DNA from: Actinomadura graeca
Lineage (GTDB): Bacteria; Actinomycetota; Actinomycetes; Streptosporangiales; Streptosporangiaceae
Direction: 5' to 3'
Length of the DNA: 64,000 nucleotides
NCBI RefSeq assembly: GCF_019175365.1
Contig: NZ_CP059572.1
Location: 7,564,001-7,628,000, forward strand
Every line of letters begins with the position of its first letter. Positions within the stretch are counted from its first letter, which is position 1. The position numbers and the translations under genes are program-made. Shown one piece after another: positions 60,000 to 64,000 of this stretch. A model generated the notes under the pieces. That model was not told the DNA's origin. It searched no databases and saw only the letters and a list, made by a program, of their open reading frames with translations.

Positions 60000-61507
60000 G
60001 CTCCGCCATCGCCGTCACCAACATCGGCGGCCCCCGGCTGACGCTCGGGTTCGACCGCTTCGACCGGCTCGACCTCGACCGGCACATGGCCGTGCACGGC
60101 AAGCTGCGCGCGCCCGTGCTCGACGACATCGTCCGGATGGCCGAGCAGGTCGACATGCGCGGCCGCGGCGGGGCCGGCTTCCCGTTCGCGCGGAAGCTGA
60201 TGGCCGTCGCCGCCCGCGTGAACTACCCCGGCTCCGACGAGGCGCTGCTGCCGGGGGAGAAGCGCGGCGACCGCGGCTCCAGCGAGGACGCCGTGGTCGT
60301 GGTCAACGGCGCCGAGGGCGAGCCCGGCAGCTCCAAGGACAAGGTCCTGCTCAGCCGTGCCCCGCACCTGGTGCTGGACGGCGCGCAGATCGCCGCGTCC
60401 GCGCTCGGCACGCAGCGGATCGTGGTGGCCGTCGAGGACGACGAGGCCGCCCGCTCCGTCCGGGCCGCCATCGGCGAGCGGCGGATGCCGGCCCGGGTCG
60501 TCCGGCTGACCGAGCGCTTCATCTCCGGGGAGAGCGGCGCGGTGATCCGCGCGATCAACGGGGAGATCCCGATCCCGCCGGGCGTCAAGGTCCGCGCCTC
60601 CGACTCCGGCGTCGACGGGTTCCCGACGCTGCTGTCCAACACCGAGACGTTCGCGCAGCTCGCCGTGCTGGTCTCCCTCGGCCCCGACCTGTACGCCTCG
60701 GCCGGCACCGAGGACGAGCCGGGCACGACGCTGCTCACCGTCGGCGGCACCAAGGTCGTCGAGGCGCCGCTCGGCACGCCGCTGCGGGCCGTCCTGGAAC
60801 GCTGCGAGGTCCCGCCGTCGCCGGGCGTGCTCGTCGGCGGCTACCACGGCATGTGGCTGGACCCCGCCGGCGTCCAGCAGGCCGTGCTGTCGCGCGCCGG
60901 CATGCGGCGGGTCGGCGGCACCGTCGGCGCCGGGATCATCCTGCCGCTCACCCGCGGCACCTGCCCGCTCGGCGAGGTCACGCGGATCGCGTCCTACCTC
61001 GCCGCGCAGTCGGCGGGGCAGTGCGGGCCGTGCCGGCTCGGGCTGCCCGACGTCGTCCGGTCGCTGAACTCGCTGTCGGACGGGTCGGGGACGGTCGAGG
61101 ACGTCCGGCGCGCCGCGAGCGTCGGGCGCGGCCGCGGCGCCTGCACCCACCCCGACGGGACCGCCAGGTTCGTCCTCTCGGCGGTCGAGGCGTTCACCGC
61201 CGACATCGACGTCCACCGGTACGGCGGGACGTGCGGGCAGCCGACCTTCGGGGTGCTGCCGCTGCCCGTCCCGACCGGTGACGAGGGGAGGGTGGCGATC
61301 GACTGGAGCCGGTGCGACGGGCACGGCCTGTGCGCCTACCTCGTGCCGGAGCTGATCCAGCTCGACCGCTACGGCTTCCCGGTGGTGCTCGGCACCGACA
61401 TCCCCGCCTGGATGGAACGCGACGTGCAGAAGGCGGTCGCCATGTGCCCCGCCCTCGCGCTGCGCGTCACCGGAGGCGTCCCGGGAAGCCCCGCCCGCCG
61501 TTCCTGA
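59996..61507 (+). CDS. NuoF-like NADH-binding flavoprotein fused to a C-terminal ferredoxin
   Basis: This 503-residue protein contains the NADH/FMN domain of complex I 51-kDa subunits: VDMRGRGGAGFPFARK, NGAEGEPGSSKDKVLL, and the SLBB region. The N1-type cluster motif CGPCRLG near 342 is followed by ACTHPDG near 382. The final 70 residues form a small ferredoxin with CDGHGLC and a single AMCPAL cysteine (three Cys, suggesting [3Fe-4S]). It likely oxidises NAD(P)H and delivers electrons through the ferredoxin domain to the coupled heme-b protein. ATG at 59996 in ATGA overlap. No nuo operon is in this window. Confidence 0.9.
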   Translation: MSSAIAVTNIGGPRLTLGFDRFDRLDLDRHMAVHGKLRAPVLDDIVRMAEQVDMRGRGGAGFPFARKLMAVAARVNYPGSDEALLPGEKRGDRGSSEDAVVVVNGAEGEPGSSKDKVLLSRAPHLVLDGAQIAASALGTQRIVVAVEDDEAARSVRAAIGERRMPARVVRLTERFISGESGAVIRAINGEIPIPPGVKVRASDSGVDGFPTLLSNTETFAQLAVLVSLGPDLYASAGTEDEPGTTLLTVGGTKVVEAPLGTPLRAVLERCEVPPSPGVLVGGYHGMWLDPAGVQQAVLSRAGMRRVGGTVGAGIILPLTRGTCPLGEVTRIASYLAAQSAGQCGPCRLGLPDVVRSLNSLSDGSGTVEDVRRAASVGRGRGACTHPDGTARFVLSAVEAFTADIDVHRYGGTCGQPTFGVLPLPVPTGDEGRVAIDWSRCDGHGLCAYLVPELIQLDRYGFPVVLGTDIPAWMERDVQKAVAMCPALALRVTGGVPGSPARRS

Positions 61508-61649
61508 CCGACGCGCGCGGTGAATTCCGGGCACGGATTAACAATAAAAAAGAACGGATCCCGATGAACCCCCGACCCCGCGTGGTGCGTACCTCCTGGC
61601 GACCCGCGCCGGGTCCGTCCGGTGACATTCCGAGAGGAGGGAACATCCC

Positions 61650-62303
61650 TTGAGGAAAAAACGCGGCAGTTATGGCTTCGCGGGGGCGCGCAAGCGCCGC
61701 CGCCCCGCCCGCGGCCTCCTGGCGCTGGCCGCGGTGGCCGCCGTCGGAGCGGCCCTCGTAGTGGTGCTCCGCCCGGTCTACGGCACCGCGCCCGCCGACG
61801 GCGCGACCGCCGACGGCGCGCGGGACGGCGGCACCACGCAGACGCGCTGGGGTCCGCTCAGCGCCCTCGACCGGAGCCTGCTGGTGAAGGTCCGCCAGGC
61901 CGGCCTGTGGGAGATGCCCGCGGGCCAGCAGGCGCAGCAGCGCGCCGCCAGCCCCAGGGTGAAGGAGGTCGGCGCCATGATCATGCAACAGCACATGCAG
62001 CTGGACGCCGACACGCGCCTGACCGCGCAGCGCCTGGGCGTGCTGCTGCCCAACGAGCCCAACGGCACGCAGCAGAGCTATCTGCGGGAGATGTCGACCA
62101 AGTTCGGGGCGGACTACGACCGCACCTGGGTGCTGCGGCTGCGCTCCGCGCACGGGCAGGTCTTCGGCATCATCGCCAAGGTCCGCGCGCAGACCCAGAA
62201 CACTGAGATCCGCGCATTCGCCGAACGTGGAATGAAGTTCGTCAACACCCATATGTCGCTGCTGGAGAGCACGGGCCTGGTGGACAAGAACGCCCTGCAC
62301 TGA
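61650..62303 (+). CDS. DUF4142 exported protein (ferritin-like helical fold)
   Basis: This 217-residue protein has a basic N-terminus and one hydrophobic helix (about 22-42, signal anchor or signal peptide). The DUF4142 helical domain has SALDRSLLVKVRQAGLWEMPAG, MIMQQHMQLDADTRL and MKFVNTHMSLLE. The His/Asp-spaced helices recall ferritin-like bundles, but metal binding is unproven. The TTG at 61650 is used because GAGAGGAGGG lies about 8 nt upstream and no ATG fits. An A-rich stretch (AACAATAAAAAAGAAC, near 61540) in the gap upstream suggests a promoter. The DUF1996 gene is 58 nt downstream. Confidence 0.85.
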   Translation: MRKKRGSYGFAGARKRRRPARGLLALAAVAAVGAALVVVLRPVYGTAPADGATADGARDGGTTQTRWGPLSALDRSLLVKVRQAGLWEMPAGQQAQQRAASPRVKEVGAMIMQQHMQLDADTRLTAQRLGVLLPNEPNGTQQSYLREMSTKFGADYDRTWVLRLRSAHGQVFGIIAKVRAQTQNTEIRAFAERGMKFVNTHMSLLESTGLVDKNALH

Positions 62304-62361
62304 CGGAAGCACCGACGCAGCACCGACGAACATCCCACCCCGCATAAAGGGAGTTCTCTCA

Positions 62362-63600
62362 ATGAGAAGAAAGAAAAAGGCATTCGCCGTGATGATCCCG
62401 GCGCTCGTCCTTGTCGCGACGGCGGTGGAGACGGCTCCCGCCGGTGCCGCGGCCCCGCGGCCCGGTGAGCGCGCCGGGCTCGCCGCCGACCCGTCCGAGC
62501 CGCCTGGTGAAGGCGGCACCGACCCCGGCGGAGGCGGATCCGGCGACCCCGGCGGCGTCCCGCGAGTTCCGGGCGACGGTTCGGCGGACCCCGGCGGAGC
62601 CGGGCAGGACCCGGACGGCGGCCGGACCGGCGACGGCCAGGACGGGAACGGGCGGTGGAACGGCGGCCGGAGCCGGGACCCGCAGAACTTCGCCGGCCCC
62701 GGGCAGGGAGGAGGCGGCCAGGGCCTGAGCCGCGCCCTGTTCGCCGACATCCGGAAGGCGCCCGCGCTGCCGCGGGCGGCGAACGGCCAGCGCGGCTCCG
62801 CCGGCACGTTCACGTCCAAGTGCGGGCGGAACGAGGGCCAGAAGCACAGCAACCCCGACAACGTCATCGTGGCCCCCGGCGTCCAGAACGGCGCGCACCA
62901 CACGCACGACTACGTGGGCAACAAGTCGACCGACGGATTCTCCACCGACGAGAGCCTCGCCGCGTCCGGGACGACCTGTACCAACGGTGACAAGTCCACC
63001 TACTACTGGCCGGTGATGCGGCTCCGCGCCGGCCGGGACAACTCGGCCGCGGCGCGCCAGAGCACGGCGGACGGCAACATCGGCTCGGTCGTCACGCCGT
63101 CGTCGGTTCAACTGCAGTTCAACGGCAACGCCCGCAGCAAGGTGACCGCGATGCCCCCCTTCATGCGCGTCCTCATGGGAGACGCCAAGGCGGGGACGAA
63201 CGGCACGGCCAACGCCAAGGCCCTGTGGTCCTGCACCGGGTTCCTGAACCGCGGCTTCACCGACAGGTACCCGCTCTGCCCGCAGGGCAGCCAGGTGGCG
63301 CGGGTCCTGGAATTCCCGAGCTGCTGGGACGGCCGCAACTCCGACAGCGCCAACCACCGCGACCACGTGCTGTTCGCCGACGAGCGGACGGGCGCGTGCC
63401 CGCCGGGACGGCGGCCCGTCCCGCAGCTGCAGATGACGCTGACCTACAACGTGCCGGCACGGGCGCAGGCGTTCGCGCTGGACAGCTTCCCCGAGCAGCT
63501 GCACGACCCGGTGACCGACCACGCCGACTTCATCAACGTGATGTCGCGCAACCTGATGCAGCAGGCCGTCGGCTGCATCAACTCCGGGCGCCGCTGCTGA
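62362..63600 (+). CDS. Secreted DUF1996 protein
   Basis: This 412-residue exported protein has a signal peptide (MRRKKKAFAVMIPALVLVATA, cleavage near ETAPAGAAA), a Gly/Pro/Asp-rich disordered linker (residues 35-120) and the DUF1996 domain with SKCGRNEGQKHSNPDNVI, HHTHDYVGN, FPSCWDGRNSDSANH and CINSGRRC. Conserved His and Cys suggest a disulfide-rich, possibly metal-binding extracellular domain. DUF1996 is found in actinomycetes and fungi without a proven activity. AAAGGGAG precedes the ATG. It is probably cotranscribed with the DUF4142 gene. Confidence 0.9.
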   Translation: MRRKKKAFAVMIPALVLVATAVETAPAGAAAPRPGERAGLAADPSEPPGEGGTDPGGGGSGDPGGVPRVPGDGSADPGGAGQDPDGGRTGDGQDGNGRWNGGRSRDPQNFAGPGQGGGGQGLSRALFADIRKAPALPRAANGQRGSAGTFTSKCGRNEGQKHSNPDNVIVAPGVQNGAHHTHDYVGNKSTDGFSTDESLAASGTTCTNGDKSTYYWPVMRLRAGRDNSAAARQSTADGNIGSVVTPSSVQLQFNGNARSKVTAMPPFMRVLMGDAKAGTNGTANAKALWSCTGFLNRGFTDRYPLCPQGSQVARVLEFPSCWDGRNSDSANHRDHVLFADERTGACPPGRRPVPQLQMTLTYNVPARAQAFALDSFPEQLHDPVTDHADFINVMSRNLMQQAVGCINSGRRC

Positions 63601-63621
63601 GCGCGAGCGCCGACCGAGCCC

Positions 63622-63663
63622 GCGGCCGGTGAGGACGTCCCCCCGGCGCCCCTCACCGGCCGC
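63622..63663 (+). terminator. Terminator-like hairpin after the DUF1996 gene
   Basis: GCGGCCGGTGAGG (63622-63634) pairs perfectly with CCTCACCGGCCGC (63651-63663). The 13-bp stem begins 22 nt past the stop. No U-tract. Confidence 0.65.
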
Positions 63664-63705
63664 GCCCGCGCGACCCCGGCCGCCCCGGTCCGTAGGATCG
63701 CCGGT

Positions 63706-64000
63706 ATGAACGTTGTGATCGCGGGCGGGCACGGGCGGATCGCGCTGCGGCTGTCGCGGCTGCTGGCCGCGCGGGGGGACACCGTGCTGGGCGTCATCCG
63801 CGACCCGGCCCACGCCGGGGACGTGCGCGCGGCCGGCGCCGGGCCGGTCGTGTGCGATCTGGAGTCGGCGGTGGCCGGGGCGGTCGCCGACGTGGTGACC
63901 GGGGCGGACGCGGTGGTGTTCGCCGCCGGGGCGGGGCCCGGCAGCGGCACCGCGCGCAAGGACACCGTCGACCGGGCCGCCTCGGTGCTGCTCGCGGACG
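63706..64000 (+). CDS. NAD(P)H-binding Rossmann protein, 3' end beyond the window
   Basis: Only the first 98 codons are present. MNVVIAGGHGRIALRLSRLL is an N-terminal Rossmann motif (GGHGRIA), followed by VVCDLESA and ADAVVFAAGAGPGSG, as in NAD(P)H-binding/NmrA-like atypical SDR proteins. The ATG at 63706 lacks a clear Shine-Dalgarno sequence; TAGGAT 6 nt upstream suggests a leaderless transcript. Function cannot be narrowed further. Confidence 0.82.
   Translation, partial: MNVVIAGGHGRIALRLSRLLAARGDTVLGVIRDPAHAGDVRAAGAGPVVCDLESAVAGAVADVVTGADAVVFAAGAGPGSGTARKDTVDRAASVLLAD

Noticed and set aside
1..64000. tRNA or rRNA genes
   Set aside because: Intergenic regions were read for T-loop signatures and cloverleaf-sized gaps, and none was convincing. 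This was by eye; a tRNAscan run would settle it.

Overview
The window is a dense, about 72-73% G+C stretch of chromosome from an actinomycete. GTG and TTG starts, ATGA/GTGA/TGATG gene couplings, Tat-like and lipoprotein signals, and a class-specific gene order all point to Actinomycetota. A Streptosporangiales/Thermomonosporaceae-type organism is my best guess (inference). Much of the gene order matches the well-known mycobacterial block around pepB-dlaT, cobS, iscA-adoK-ctaC, ctaE-qcrCAB, trpD, a DnaQ/GIY-YIG exonuclease, an NlpC/P60 hydrolase and pimB (comparison from memory). I see no rRNA, tRNA, CRISPR array, prophage or insertion sequence.

Layout. 1-5.3 kb: leftward 2-oxoacid dehydrogenase genes (leucyl aminopeptidase, lpdA, E2 acyltransferase, then a partial SDR epimerase). 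5.6-12.5 kb: rightward accessory cassette (GntR regulator, two-cluster ferredoxin, ABC importer with a NosL-like tail on its lipoprotein, and an AprA/fumarate-reductase-like flavoprotein fused to HEAT repeats). This is the best candidate for an undescribed system. 12.5-17.1 kb: cobS-cobU, a membrane-anchored DsbA-like protein, an aldo/keto reductase and DUF3043. 17.3-21.6 kb: an actinobacterial Psp envelope-stress operon, pspA-pspAA-htpX-pspAB, with the htpX-pspAB pair duplicated in tandem. 21.6-26.4 kb: nadA, an A-type Fe-S carrier, a PfkB kinase, tandem 78-bp repeats, and a cysteine desulfurase-TusA pair.

26.5-29.4 kb: ctaC-ctaD-ctaF of the aa3 oxidase. 29.5-38 kb: envelope remodelling genes: L,D-transpeptidase, Ste24-like M48 protease, a second HExxH protease, a CHAP amidase behind a ydaO-type c-di-AMP riboswitch, an NlpC/P60 hydrolase and a NYN-domain nuclease. 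38.3-41.6 kb: DnaQ-GIY-YIG nuclease, rhomboid, two identical 142-bp repeats and a stand-alone AsnC-type RAM domain. 41.5-47.1 kb: FadR regulator plus Cache-domain protein, divergent from a spermidine/putrescine-type ABC operon. 47.1-54.3 kb: trpD, a receiver-like protein, ctaE-qcrC-qcrA-qcrB and a PimB-like glycosyltransferase. 54.4-64 kb: a hypothetical, a class B PBP, a catalytically degenerate M23 protein coupled to a heme-b membrane protein and a NuoF-ferredoxin fusion, DUF4142 and DUF1996 secreted proteins, and a partial NAD(P)-binding protein.

How the genes fit together: the cta and qcr genes make the bc1-aa3 supercomplex, and the Fe-S carrier and desulfurase could support its cofactors. 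The wall hydrolases, PBP, L,D-transpeptidase and Psp genes form a broad envelope-maintenance theme. An imperfectly conserved intergenic repeat family occurs in inverse orientation at 30.9 and 40.9 kb, and one copy has been absorbed into the 3' end of a protease gene.
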